NCBI GenBank assembly: GCA_016785225.1
Contig: JAFBJZ010000639.1
Span: forward strand, 434,001-498,000
Length of the DNA stretch: 64,000 nt
Direction of reading: 5' to 3'
Source of the DNA: Psettodes erumei
Taxonomy: Eukaryota > Chordata > Actinopteri > Pleuronectiformes > Psettodidae
Part shown: positions 1 through 12,088 of the stretch, one piece after another
Numbering within the stretch: the stretch's first letter is position 1
How the letters are laid out: each line of letters starts with the position of its first letter
Notes under the pieces: model-generated
The model's input: the letters and a program-made list of their open reading frames with translations, nothing else
What the model was told of the DNA's origin: nothing
The model's database searches: none
Made by a program: the position numbers and the translations under genes

Positions 1-3000
1 CCCCGTGTGCGTGTGTGAGTTATACAACACATCGCTGGCTTTGCTCAGGTCCCATATGTGCTCTCCCTCCCTCAGCATTTAGGGATAGAGGATGGGCTCT
101 GGGGAGATAAGTAAAGCGCTCTAGATAAAACACACAGCAATGTTAGAACAAAGTTGTTGTTCAGTCATGCCATAAAAGGACTAAGCTAATATCCAAATTT
201 GTTTTTAAAGGCACTTGGGACAAGGCCACGTTGTGTTGTTGTTGTTTTTTTTTTACTTTGCAGGACTTTGGTGATGCAAAATTCAATTCATGTGAAATAA
301 GTTTAAAAGCTGAGGTTTTCACAACTGTTGCTCACCTGGTTAAGCATGTACCATGTGTTATGGCTGAGTTCTTACCGCACCAGCCTCAGCTTGCATCCAG
401 TCCATGTCCATTGCTACTCGTCACACTCTGTCTCTCCTGGCTCTCTCCATTGTTGCTATCAAAAATGCAAGTGGAAATTAATTGAAGATACAATTGTCAC
501 AGCGGTCAAGTCTTCATTTCTGTGACTTACTCAAATGCAAATCTCAAGTCTTGTGTTTATATAATTGGTATGCCTGCGCTGTTACCTTACACATGGTCCA
601 TATTTGATTTTCTCTGATTTTACTGTATGTTATCAGAAGAAAAAATCTAGATTACCAAAGTAAAAGCCATGTGCATAGTAACTATCCCAAACACAGCAGC
701 AGTCTTGAGCCTTAAGGGATCAGTGCTTGACCTTTTTATGGAATAAAAATGCAGCAAAGGTCATACTCAGAGGTGAGGCACTGGCCTTTTTTATCACCAA
801 CTGTCAGTTTCTATCTCTGGAGATCCTCATTGCTGCACCTGTGCTGATACTCACTGCTATACAAACACCCTCAAACTGTCTGTGTTGTCTTTAGCCGGTG
901 GTTAACTGATAGCTCAGTAGGTGGTCAGTCTGACTGTGTGTAATGATAAAAGTTTTCAGCAATTGTGTCATTGTTTGTTAATGTATTGTCCAGGAGGCTC
1001 GAGGACCAAATTGTTTATCACTTTTGACTGAATGTTGAGTATTTTAACTGCTGAATCATTAGGTTGTCTGGTGGGCAGATATCTGTTTTGGCAAAAAAAA
1101 CTGAGACCAGGCATCCAAGTAATAGAGGCTCCAGCATTTTTAATTCAAAACTTTTACCTTAAGGTGTCCAATTGCTTGTCAGTCTGAAGTATTTCATGGC
1201 TGAATTGAGAGAGCACCCATTTAGCAGTAACAAAGCTTTTTTTTTCCTAATGACAGACCTTGTTCTGTCATTCTTCCTCATCAATTTCTCTGTTTAAAAA
1301 ATTCTAGTTTGTGTAGGCTGTCTCTGGATGTCATGATGCTCGACTTGACAGATGTGTGAAGTTGTGCAGATGTGTATCAAGAGCAGCTGTCATCTGTTGA
1401 AATAATCCACACCGGCCAAGATGAAGGAACCTTGGTGTGAAAGACCCTTTATTCCAAATCCCTCTCACCTCATTTTCCTTTTTGTTGTCGCCAATTTGAC
1501 ATCCTACTCCTCCTCTTGATTTTTACATCCTCTTTGGGATGAGTGCATTAGATCAGTGCTTTCTCCAGTCGCTCATGATTAATTTCACTCTCCAGGTGGG
1601 AGCATTGTGTTTGTCCCTCGTTAGATCTCCAACAAAAATATGTTGGCTCACATTTAGGAACGTCCGGTGAGACTCTGAGCTTGTTTGGTTTAATGAACTG
1701 GATGTGCCCATGTTGTTTCATGGTTTTGAGAAATGTGACCCTGAATGAACAGGGAGACCCAGCGGATTAAATGCACTGCGTTTTTTCCTCCTCCCCACCT
1801 CCCCCCCTTTTTTTCTGTCTTCCTAAGCATGAGAGATCCCAGTCAGCTGTGCTATATATTCTCATGGTTGGGTCACTTTTGAAAACAGACTTGTCCTCAG
1901 CTTGAATAGATTCCTTTGTGGTGAAAATTTGCTGGGGGCTGCTTATGTGGATTTGTTGAACCTTTCATCTTTGTTGCAAGATTTGATAAAAACTCAGGGA
2001 GGCATTTTGGATGTTGACTTGTGGGTGGAGCACAGGACACTGATTGATGTGGTGCCAGTGAACATGACTTTGGCTGAAGACATACTTTCCTATGAAAGTG
2101 ACTTTTTTTTCCTATTCAATAAAAAAAAATTCACTCAGCCTTTTTTAGCTTTTCATGTGAGAACCATAAACTGCGTAGGGCGTATACTGACTACCATGAT
2201 GGTGGATGTGCTAGAGACATTATTATCTCTGCCAGTCTAATGAGGAAATGGCTAATTATTCCAGTGAGTGAATATCTCCAAACACTACAGCAGACTAGAG
2301 TGGCTCATGGATTTAGTAAAATGGATTAGATGTCGTGGGTGGCATATACAGACTTTGGCCCACACAGTAAAACACTGATTTACTGGATTAAACTTGCAAT
2401 GTACCTCTAATAAGAATAAGACACATTAATACCACCGGTTCCTGCATCCAAACACAGATGTCAATATTTCTTATCACAGGCAGAGATGCCGTGTATTTAT
2501 TTTTATTTTCTTTACGTGCCTGTATACCACTAAGTTATGTAGCGTTTTATTTCAGTGTTTTCATACTATAATGTGCAATTTATGGCAAACTACAAACCCC
2601 TGCAGGCTTCATGGGTGCAGCCATTAGTATACAACAGTCTACAGAGAGATAGCTCGCGCGTGTGTCAAGTACTGTGCAGTGAGAGCAGATGGACAATTGT
2701 TTTCCTGTATTTGTCAGAATTTTTGTAAATAAAACGATGTCGGACTCTGCCAGTGACTGTCCTGTCATCCGTATACACAATGTATGAGTGTACCAAACTG
2801 CTACACCCAGATGGTTCTGGAGGACTGGCTGCAGTACTGTTGGGTCTAACCGTTTTCTTTATAATGCCATGACACTTTAACACTGCAGCCTCCATCATGT
2901 CATCCATCCTCCCACTTAAGTAGGTCCCTTAGAGAACCAGATGAGTGGAGTCAAAGCAGCTCTTTATTTCCCTTCCACAATGGCTCTTCAGTGACAGCTG

Positions 3001-5754
3001 AGTCATATATTGGCCCGGACTGCCACTGCATTCACTACTTCTCCCCATGATAATAAAGTGGCCTCGGAGACTTTGCTATTCATCTGTGAGCATCTATTTT
3101 ATTCAAGAGTCAAGCTGCCTAGCTCTCCTCTTCATATAATCCTCTGTGAGTATTAGACTACCTTTATCAGTCTTTACTTTCCTAAGTACCAAGTACAAAA
3201 GATCACCCTCTTACCCCTCAAGGGCTGCCTTGGATGCTGATTATTCAACAAAAGTTTCTCTCATTTAAAGGTCTCAACTTTTTACGCTTAGATAAACCTT
3301 CCCACATCTATTAGGCTAATCCTTTCCCTCCCACGTCAGGAAGTGACACGCAGATTTTGCTCTGCTTTATCTGGTTTTATCTCTCAGTTTATCTCTCCTC
3401 ACAGCTGTAATTACTCTCTGATTAATCTCAGCCTTTGTTCACTGAAATGCTGACCCAAGCTTCAACAATATGTGTGTACAAGAGGGACACCACTCTCCCT
3501 GGTGAAAAGTACCATGCACCCTTGGATTTGCATGCACACGTGCACACAAAGCAGTGCAGATGATGCAAGTATGACATCATCTGCGACTGTGTCAGAGTTT
3601 GGCTATAAATAGAAATGGTCGATGACGTTTCAGCTTAACAAAGCCCCCCCTGTTAATAACATAAGGATGAAAAGGGGCCATGTCACTGCTGCTTATCGTG
3701 ATGAGCAGCCAGCCAGTCGTGAATGATTATGCAGCGTGCTCATTAAATAAACACCTGATGTTACAAGCAGATGCCATCAGTAAACCATGGGCTGATCATA
3801 ATGAGATCACAAACACTAATATGTTTGTCTCTTCTGAGAGAGGTTTACCTGTTTGTGGAGGCATGTATGAAAATGAAAGGACATTTTGAAACAAAGAAAT
3901 GTGGAAAAATGTATCCTTATGTCATTAAAGAAGAGCCGATGATATACAATTGATAGATTGATTGATTTTTTTTCAGCTGTAAAATGGTCAGCCCATAGCT
4001 GGGTCATAGTCTTTTAATAACCACATTTTAAGGCATCCTTGTCAAAAAGTCTGATTGTAAAGCTTCCAGTTCATGATACTGGTGTCGTCCTCAAAAATCC
4101 AGTCGGGCTCCCTCAGGGGTTTTTTTTTCTTCTTCTTTTTTCCTTTTTTTAAATCTCAGTGATCAAGCCATTTTCAATCAGAAAACGGAAATACTAATAA
4201 ATCATACATATCCACTGCATAATGGCTCATTGCAACAATGCATAGATGCCGTATGTATTTCATTTTGCATTTATTTAGGACATGCTCCTTCACCAAACTC
4301 CACATGAACAGAGATCACTGCAGAGCTCATGTGTCAGGGGCTCGCTCTGTGTGTGTGCGTGTGTGTGTGTGTCTGCGTGCACACATCTCTGCATATGTAG
4401 TATGTGTATGTGTGTAGGGTAAATGTAGACTGTCTGGGTCCGGGTTGTGGATTTAGACATCAGGAGCTTGGCATGCTGATTACAGAGTTCTGAAGCCACA
4501 GGGAACCACAGGAACTCTCTCTCTTTCTCTCTCTCTCTCTCCCCCCTCTTTCTCCTCTTTCTCTTTCCAGCAGCATCCCTCCATCAGTTCAGGCTAATTT
4601 GGAGGGATGGAGGTGAAGGCAGCGAGCCTTGGGCTGATGTGGCTGGGTTCTGTGCTTAACAATAATCATTCAAATCACATCGCTCTGCTCCTCTCATCCG
4701 TGCTCTGTCTAAGCTTCACTTTACTCAGTTAGCTAATGCACGGTTAAACAGTGAGGATTATAACAGCACAAGGCAAAATTAAGTATATTACACATCTTAG
4801 CAAATACTAAGCACTGCTGACATACTGTTATTGTTCCATCTCAGCAAATTTCTTATGGATTTGTGCAGCCAACATTTCCAGCTGTTTTTATTCTTGCTTC
4901 AGTGCTACCCAAAACCCCTAAATGAGTTCTTACAAAAATCCTGCAGGGTGGATGAAAGAGGCCAGGACTTCTACAGTGGCTTCTACTCTACAAGCAATAT
5001 CTGCAAAGTGTCCACATATTTATCAATTGCTCCAACAGACCCCCTTCTTTCCTGCAAGGGATCTGGAACATTGAGGATATCCTATTTTATGCAGTCTACT
5101 GCCAGCTCACTCTCACATCTAATGATTACCTTATGGTGAGGAGGAAATAGCCAGCAGTCTTACCACAGCCATGCTGGGATGGACAGACACACAGACTGCA
5201 CTACTAGCACTTTTACAGCCTCCAACAGTCCAAATGACCTGAGAGCAGGATTTAAATTGTCAGAGAACTGGAAGAGAGGAGCCTATGAGTGAGTTATAGC
5301 TTTAAGCGATGGGGTTTTTCTGTGAACTGGATTTGACTGGACAAAGTGTGTGTATGCGAGTGTGCCTGTGTGTGTGTGTGTTGTGTGTGTCATGAGTAAC
5401 AGGGTCATGTATTGGTTATCATCCTGATTTTCTCTGATTCTTGCAGCTGATTGGTTGAGTGTATCCCAGTGCTGACTGAAAGTCAGTGCCAGCTGCTGAC
5501 TCAACATCAGTAATGACTTTGGCTATGAGTTTCACCTAGCTTTGTTATGACTACCAATTTCATGAGCTGTGAAACATCTTCAGTGGTTAAGAATATGTGA
5601 CAGACCATACTAATCGTAGAGGTCAGTGTTTTCTTCAGATTTTCTTTAACTGAAAGATTGTTTGAAGCACTGGAGGACATTGTCAGACTTTCTTATTTTG
5701 GATTTTGTTTTATTTTAAGCCACACCAGCAGTATGGCTCGAGGGACATTGGTCT

Positions 5755-6003
5755 TTCTTCTGGACTGAAATATCTCAACAACTGCTAGATGGATTGCCAT
5801 AACATTTTTTGCAGACATACATAGTCCCCAGAGGATGACTCCTGTAGTAACCTAGGTGATTTCCTGGCTTTTCCTCTAGCACCCCAGGCAGGTCAAATTT
5901 TTGATTTGTCCACAGCTAAAGTTTATGACCAAATACTTAAATCATTCCCATCAGCCTCAGCTTTACCTTGTGTTAAGCGTTAAGTGCAGCCTCACAGAGA
6001 CGA
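5755..6003 (+). repeat. degraded dispersed teleost repeat, copy 1
   Basis: The stretch carries the consensus-like phrases 'aaatatctcaacaactgcta', 'ggattgccataacatttttt' and 'cattcccatcagcctcagct', ending near 'cagcctcaca'. The phrase 'cattcccatcagcctcagct' recurs exactly at about 57570-57589. From memory this is a very common noncoding repeat in percomorph fish, with the phrase order ATATCTCAACAACT, GGATTGCCAT, AGGTCAAA, CAGCCTCAGCT, ACAGCCTCACAGAG. I cannot name its class. Compared with the copy at 57340 it lacks much of the 3' half. Confidence 0.7.
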
Positions 6004-7359
6004 TATAATTCCTGTGGAGTCTACAGTGTTTCTGCTGTGTTTTTAGTTGTCTGTCTCATGTGTCTTTGACAGAACAGATAGGCCCTTATTTGAATCAGTG
6101 CGGGCGTCTACACAGGTCTCATAATGGTTCAACCCGCTAACCATAACCCAAAAATGCGACCTGTTTTTATGCTTCAAGTCTTCTTCCTCCAATTTACTAC
6201 AGTAATTGTGTATTTGGCTCTGAGTGCTTCTAAAATGTGGGAGAACTCCTGTGTGGGCACAGACAGAGCAACGTAGCTACTGCTGAAACTCCTGTTCATT
6301 GTGCATTCTTACCTTGTTCATTTATCCATAACATGCTGTTACATGCATGTTACTTTTGTATTCTATTGTGCTACTTCAATGTGTTTTCTAATGGGAATCC
6401 TAATAATAAGAGTCAACAGAAATATGATTTTAAATGGCTGAGCTTTTCGAGTCATCTGGTTACTTTTCATAATGTTACCAAACGTCTGTAAAACTTTCCA
6501 GTAGTCATAGAAACCCATGAAGGTCCAATTAGTGCATGGGAATCTCTAAGGAGGTTTTCCTGAGAAAGATTTATAATTTGCACATAAATGATATGTTTAC
6601 AATTCTCAGACAATCACTCATACATTTTATTGAGTCCAGGCTCACTTAACCCAGCAGGTCAGCAGCTATGAATCTGCACGGAAATACCACACCAGTGACT
6701 GGGAAGCAGACTGAGTTATACAGCCTACATTTACACCCAAAATGCATTGTTTTCAAACAATTGGATGTATAAAGAGGAAAAAGGCACCAGGTTACTGAGT
6801 TTATATTAGAGGACACTGGCAGACCAGCTCTCCCATCCATTACACTCCCCGGCACTTGGTCAGACTCCGTGGGAAACATTTGTGGGGCCATGTGGCTGCC
6901 ATCAAGCCAGGCTGGGAAGTCTGATTGGAAAATTGAGATACAATCAGACCTTCTTATTCACAGATTGCTGTAATAATGCTTACTTACTGTCTAACAGTGT
7001 CTGAATAAGTCCTGGGTTTATTCTGTATGGTACATTGTGCTTAAGATGGTGACTTCAGAAATGAACTCCAGATTTAAAATTTAACCTCACAGCTGTTATT
7101 GGGGAAAAATGAAAAAGGCCAAAACACACCATCTGAGTCAGAACCACAGTGATTTAGACAATGGGTTGCCCATGTTGTTGTTTTTCCCTAATTCAGTAAC
7201 ACGTAGAAAATGAAAAGTGAAATCTTTCTGGATGACGCATTGTGAGCTCTACGTACGCAAAAGTGTATTTCCTGATGGTTTGCATGCAAGTGTGGGGTCT
7301 GGTTCTAAATTTGGCTTCTGCAGATGACTGATGTGAGGAGTTGTGTCGTCCCTTTGCAA

Positions 7360-7500
7360 ATGCCGCGGGTTGGATGTGTAGGAGAAGTAGCAGGAGACAC
7401 AAATGAGGAGGACAGTGCTTCTCTCTCTCTCTCTCTCTGTGGGTATGATGAAGACGAGGCAGGGGGAAGACGAGTGCCGCGTAGCGCGCTGGTGAGGTCA
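7360..7500 (+). other. small CpG-rich patch with a donor-like site
   Basis: The patch contains several CpGs, including gccgcgg near 7361 and 'gccgcgtagcgcgct' near 7476, in otherwise CpG-poor DNA. It also has a CT tract and a GTGAGG donor-like site at 7492. Two ATGs at 7445 and 7448 open a short frame that would reach that donor in phase 2. This does not fit the phase-1 septin 9 exon at 25063, so a coding first exon is unlikely; an untranslated one remains possible. Confidence 0.2.
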
Positions 7501-8422
7501 TCAGACTGTGGCCAGCAGCACCGCATTACACTGTTGTCTCTTTTTCATTCTCCACCATCTCCTGTGTGCAGGCAGGATTCTTGAATCTCTGCCGTTATGC
7601 TTGGACAAAGAAGGTTTTTTTTTAGGGAGACTTTAGGGAATAAAGAATGTGTGTCCATCTGGGTTTTGGGAGTTGCATGTCTTTGGACTTGAGGCCACAT
7701 TCATGTTTGTGCGTGAAGGAGTTATGGTGTAGCAACAGCGCTGCAGCCGCAGCTTTACACTAGAGGCTATGCAGCAGCTAATGTGCTACTCTGCAAAAAT
7801 GGGACTACACACTGTGGCTAGAGCAGCTACATGTGAAGACAACAAGATCTGGGATTGGACAGCTTGGGCCGGTTTTATTTTTACCTTCATGTTTCCAGTG
7901 CTGTAGGACAGTGTGAAAAGTGAAGGAAATAACAAACAACCTGAAAAAAATACTCAGTTACATTATATTCCTAAGTAATACAAATGTAGCTTCCATTGAC
8001 ACTCTGTCATACTGAGTTAAAGGATTTTGTTAAACAGTGACATGGACCAAACCTTTTCTTCACGACAACAAATCACAAAGTAAACATCATGTAAACACAG
8101 CTAACTGTATACTTAGGGGTATACTGTACATTATTCATTTTTCTCAGTAAACATTTTGACTTGTCACAAGTGTTACTGATAACATTAGCAATGGCTCTGT
8201 TCTAAGTAAGCCATAACAGTGTGACAGTGGGTGTTCAGCTGATTGGAATTCAGCCATCATTCATTTTATCGTTTACACCTGTGCTTTTCCGAATCTGAGA
8301 TGTCACAATGGCTTGTGTGAAAAAGGCATCAACAGGTGAGATTTGCCACTGAACTATAAATCACTAAGGAACTTCTGGCATGACTGTCATGCACCATCAT
8401 AATTTCACCTTTAGAGTCTGTG

Positions 8423-8456
<34 letters not shown>

Positions 8457-11400
8457 GTTAGATCTGTCTCACGAGTGTTTCTCCCAAAGAAACAAGCAGC
8501 TCCGGCTCTCTTTCTCCTCTCCTCCCTCACCTTATCTCCTCTCTTCTTCCCCTCCATTTACCTCTTTTGCTTAATACCTCTGCTCGGTCCTCCTCTCCTC
8601 CTTTTATCTTTTATCTTCTCTCCACTGTCGTTTCTCCTTCACTGTGCATTGCTGCCCTGCAGGCATCCCTTCAGTGTTAGCTGGCATGCTGGTGAGTTTG
8701 TAGCTCTACTGTTATGTAACTCAATTTATTCATGTTTGAGCCACGTGTTTGGCCATAGGTCATGCTCTGAAGTGACGGCTTACATTAATGTGCACCCCAA
8801 GGCTCACCATCCACTCTTAGTCAATGTGTGAGACACAGTTTCATTTTGGGTTGTGTGTGCTTGTGTATGTGTGTGTGTGAGTTTGTCTTGCATGAGTGTA
8901 CAAGCGCACGTGTCTGTCTGTACTTCATGACCATCTGCCTCTTCGGCTGCAAATATAAGCTTTACACAGTTTTACATGTTCATTCTATGTGTATGTGAGT
9001 CAGAGAAAGAGACAGTCAGAGTGTGTGTGTGTGTGTGTGTGTGTGTATTTTTTCTGTGTTCACAGGACGTACTGTCATGCAAGAAGAATCTGCTCAGATA
9101 ATCCTTTGAGTTTTTGTGTGTCTGGTTTTTAAGTGAATGTTTGGGTGTGTGCGTGTGTGTGTATGTGTGTATATGTGTGGTGGGGCGGTCTGGGCATATC
9201 TTACCAGCAGGTTGGGATGATGGAGAAGGGAAGTGGTGAAAGGTATGAGTGAGGGAGTCTGTTCTCTCTGCATCAGCTCTGAATTATATCCTTCACAAGC
9301 TCAAACAACCTTGTTTACTGTAAACCGCTGTGAAGTGTCCTCTCACACCAGGAACACTACAAATATTGGACACATGAAATAAAATCTTTTTAAAAAGGTA
9401 GCAGCTTAATTTTAAGTATTCACATGTGACCTTTCAGGTTTACTCATATGTTTCTGTAAAAGTAAAATAGTTCCAAAAATAAACATGCCTGTATGAGCTG
9501 TACTGAATTACTGGTGTTTTTTAAAGTAATACTTAGGCTGTTTAGTTAAAAAAAAAAAAAAAAAAACCTGAAAGGTCAGTTTCACTTTAAATAGTGCTTT
9601 GGACTGCACTGGAGCGAATAAGAACAGAAGGACACATAGATGATATTTAGCTCTTGAGTTCATTAGGAAATGAATAATAAGAGACACGAGAATTAAATAA
9701 ATGAAACAGCAAAATGTCAGGAACTAATTTATTCTTTAAAACAAATTATACCATACCTTAATTTTCATATTGTAGGTAAGATTAGTCATGGTGTACCAAT
9801 AGAGCAATTTATTACTTTGTGAGTATTGCTCCTCAATCCACATCATCAACACCATACAGGTCTGTGTATGTGTGTGTACGTGTGTGCACGCGCTCATCTG
9901 GGACTGCTCTGTGGACATAAAGGGCTTACATGAATGTGCATGCATGTGTGTACAGTATATGCATGAGCAGGCTGCCATTTCAGACCAGGCCACTGCTCTT
10001 TGTTCACTGACAAGAGGAGCACACTGCAGGGTGGACCTGCAATGATTTGAGCAAGTTTGTGTGTGTGTGGTGCTGGGACAGCATTGCCATTTGGCTCCAT
10101 CCAAACAACAGGAAGAGAAAAGAAATTAACTCGCTAACAACTTAGAATAAATTATGTAACAGTAGAAGTGCTCCATGTGTGCGCACAGCTCCTCACGTAT
10201 GCGTGTGTTTACGTGTTTATCTCGGAGCATGTGCTTGCATGTTATGCATATGAGAGTGAGTCAACAAATGCATAAGCACATGTTGTGTGTTTTGCGTCTT
10301 TTTTTGGCCCCGACCCTGTGATTAACTGTAACTTTTAAAGTCTGGAAAATGATCACGAGACAGAAAGAACCAGCAGCCAAAAGAAACATGTCTCTATTTT
10401 TGAAACCACACTTTTGTTAAAGCACCAGCATCCATCGTGTGGATCCAAACACAAAAGGCTCCTGTGAGATCCTTTTGTTTTTATTTTGGTTTAATTTATT
10501 ACCTTGAGCAGGGTTTTGATTTGGGTTGCTATCTGCATATGGATGTACTGCAGCTGCATTATTGCACAATAAAATGAAGACAACACACAGAGAAGACTGA
10601 CCAGGCAAATGGAAAAGTTATCTGTCTGGGCCCTTGTTAACAAAATAAAACTAATCTTGGGGTGACTGCCCTAACAGAGTTTATATGTATGTAAATATAT
10701 TGTATACAATTAACGTGATTAATAAAATCATGCTTATATTCATCATGTTTGTACCCTGATCGTAGTCTGAGGGCCTTGTGTAGCTAAATCTACTCAAATT
10801 CTCATACTGTAGTTACACTTGAATAGCTGTAATCTGCCTCCTCCGCTTTGCTAATCCCAATTTCTCTAATGCGGATGTCAGCCACCCTTCTACTGTTTGC
10901 GTTCACGTTATAAATGTATGTTGTAAAATGATTAAGAATGTGAAGATTCTTTCTGTCCTCCTATCAGTGCCTCAAGCATTGTTACCTCCAACTGCCTGTG
11001 TGTGTGTTTCTCTTTCTCTATGTGAGGTTGGCAAGAGTGGGAAGAAGTACATGCATGTGGGGCTGTTTGCTTTGGGCCACATTTTATGCTTCTTAAAGCT
11101 GGTGTTGTTGCTATGTCTGGAAGATGTGGGTTGAAAAGGTATGTTACCTGTAAGAAAGAGGAAGAGGAAGTGAGCTGTTGAGCTGAGAGCCTTCTCCTTC
11201 TCTCCCTTGACCCAGGAACAAAGATGTGTGTGTGTGTTGTGACGTCCTGAGAGTTTCTTACCAAGACAACAGCTCGCTAAGTGGCCCTTGACCTTGTTGA
11301 ACTGCTGAGTTGAGGGTCAGAGGCCAGAGTTTAGGCGTGACTTGTGTGTGTGCGAGCATGTGTGTTACTGTGCTGCTCCGGTAACAGCAGTGACTTTTGC

Positions 11401-11849
11401 TGTTAAATCTGGATCACAGAATAATGCCATGATGAGACTACAAGTTTAATCAATAAATTTCTTTGAGGACTGAGCCGGGAAGACATTCAGCTGTTTTACA
11501 GGAGGTCAACAAGCTTGTTGGCCCAGATCTTGTAACACTTGTTATTAGCTGCTGCAAATGGGCCTTATTGAGAACCACTTCATGCATGAGAACACTCCTC
11601 ATTCCACATAGAGCCATTCATTAGTGGTTTGGATCATAGTTAAATGATATTGGTTTAATTTAGTGTCAAGACAATAATAGACAATAATAGATAATACTTG
11701 ATAAATAAATTTCTTTGTCTATGGAATAAAAGCCTACATCACATGTATGTGGGAGAGAGCAAAGAAAGCAGGAGACGGACGCCATATGACGAGCACATGG
11801 CTGCGGACGTCTGCTCCATTCACTTGTTATCCTGACAGACTGAAGACAT

Positions 11850-12066
11850 TAAAACTTGGAGGAAGTAAGAGCAAGAGAGACAGAGGGAGGAAAGGGAGGA
11901 GGGAGGAGGGAGGAGAGAGGGAGGGTTGAAAGAGGGGGACAGGGTGACTAAGTCAGGAGAAAGGGGAAGTCTCCGTGAAGAAAAAAAAAAGGGAGGGAAG
12001 GAAGGAGAGGAGAGGAGAGAGAAAAAGTAGAGGTTACATGTGGTTATTTGAGGTGGCTGTTGAGCT
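11850..12066 (+). promoter_or_regulatory. septin9: purine-rich 5' UTR/promoter segment of the v3-type first exon
   Basis: The sequence directly upstream of the MERDRIA start is strongly purine-biased. Uninterrupted purine runs cover 11882-11925 (44 nt) and 11977-12027 (51 nt, including an A10 run). Such mirror-like GA tracts are common in vertebrate promoters and 5' UTRs and can form triplex DNA. An in-frame TGA at 12061-12063 closes the reading frame before the ATG. No clear TATA box is placed at a useful distance. The transcription start cannot be fixed from sequence. Confidence 0.5.
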
Positions 12067-12088
12067 ATGGAGCGAGACAGAATAGCCG
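12067..12088 (+). CDS. septin9: septin 9 first coding exon, v3 type (MERDRIA)
   Basis: The ATG opens the peptide MERDRIA and the exon ends with one base (G) before a consensus donor GTAAGT at 12089. Joined to 25063 this reads MERDRIA-ALKRSFEVE, nearly identical to the SEPT9_v3 N-terminus MERDRIS-ALKRSFEVE as I recall it. The start is well supported: an in-frame TGA lies at 12061-12063 and the context GCT-ATG-G has G at -3 and +4. Too short to be found by reading-frame length alone; the phase-1 end matches the acceptor exon exactly. It would be driven by its own promoter, alternative to the exon at 18732. Confidence 0.9.

Larger units (their letters stand above)
1..11744. other. upstream noncoding DNA (flank or first intron of septin9)
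   Basis: No exon with convincing protein similarity is visible on either strand. Reading frames here are short and compositionally random. The stretch holds TG repeats (around 4344-4378, 5361-5391, 8419-8456, 9021-9046 and 9144-9180), CT tracts (4516-4545 and 7419-7438), an A-run at 9548-9566 and a dispersed repeat at 5755-6003. If a v1-type septin 9 first exon exists upstream of the window, this is intron; otherwise it is intergenic. Confidence 0.7.

Noticed and set aside
7324..7584. Reading frame over the CpG-rich patch
   Set aside because: Overlapping frames on both strands, low-complexity CT tract and no similarity.
1..12066. Search for the v1-type first exon (MKKSY...)
   Set aside because: No ATG-AAR-AAR-Ser-Tyr-like start with a phase-1 donor was seen; it probably lies outside the window.
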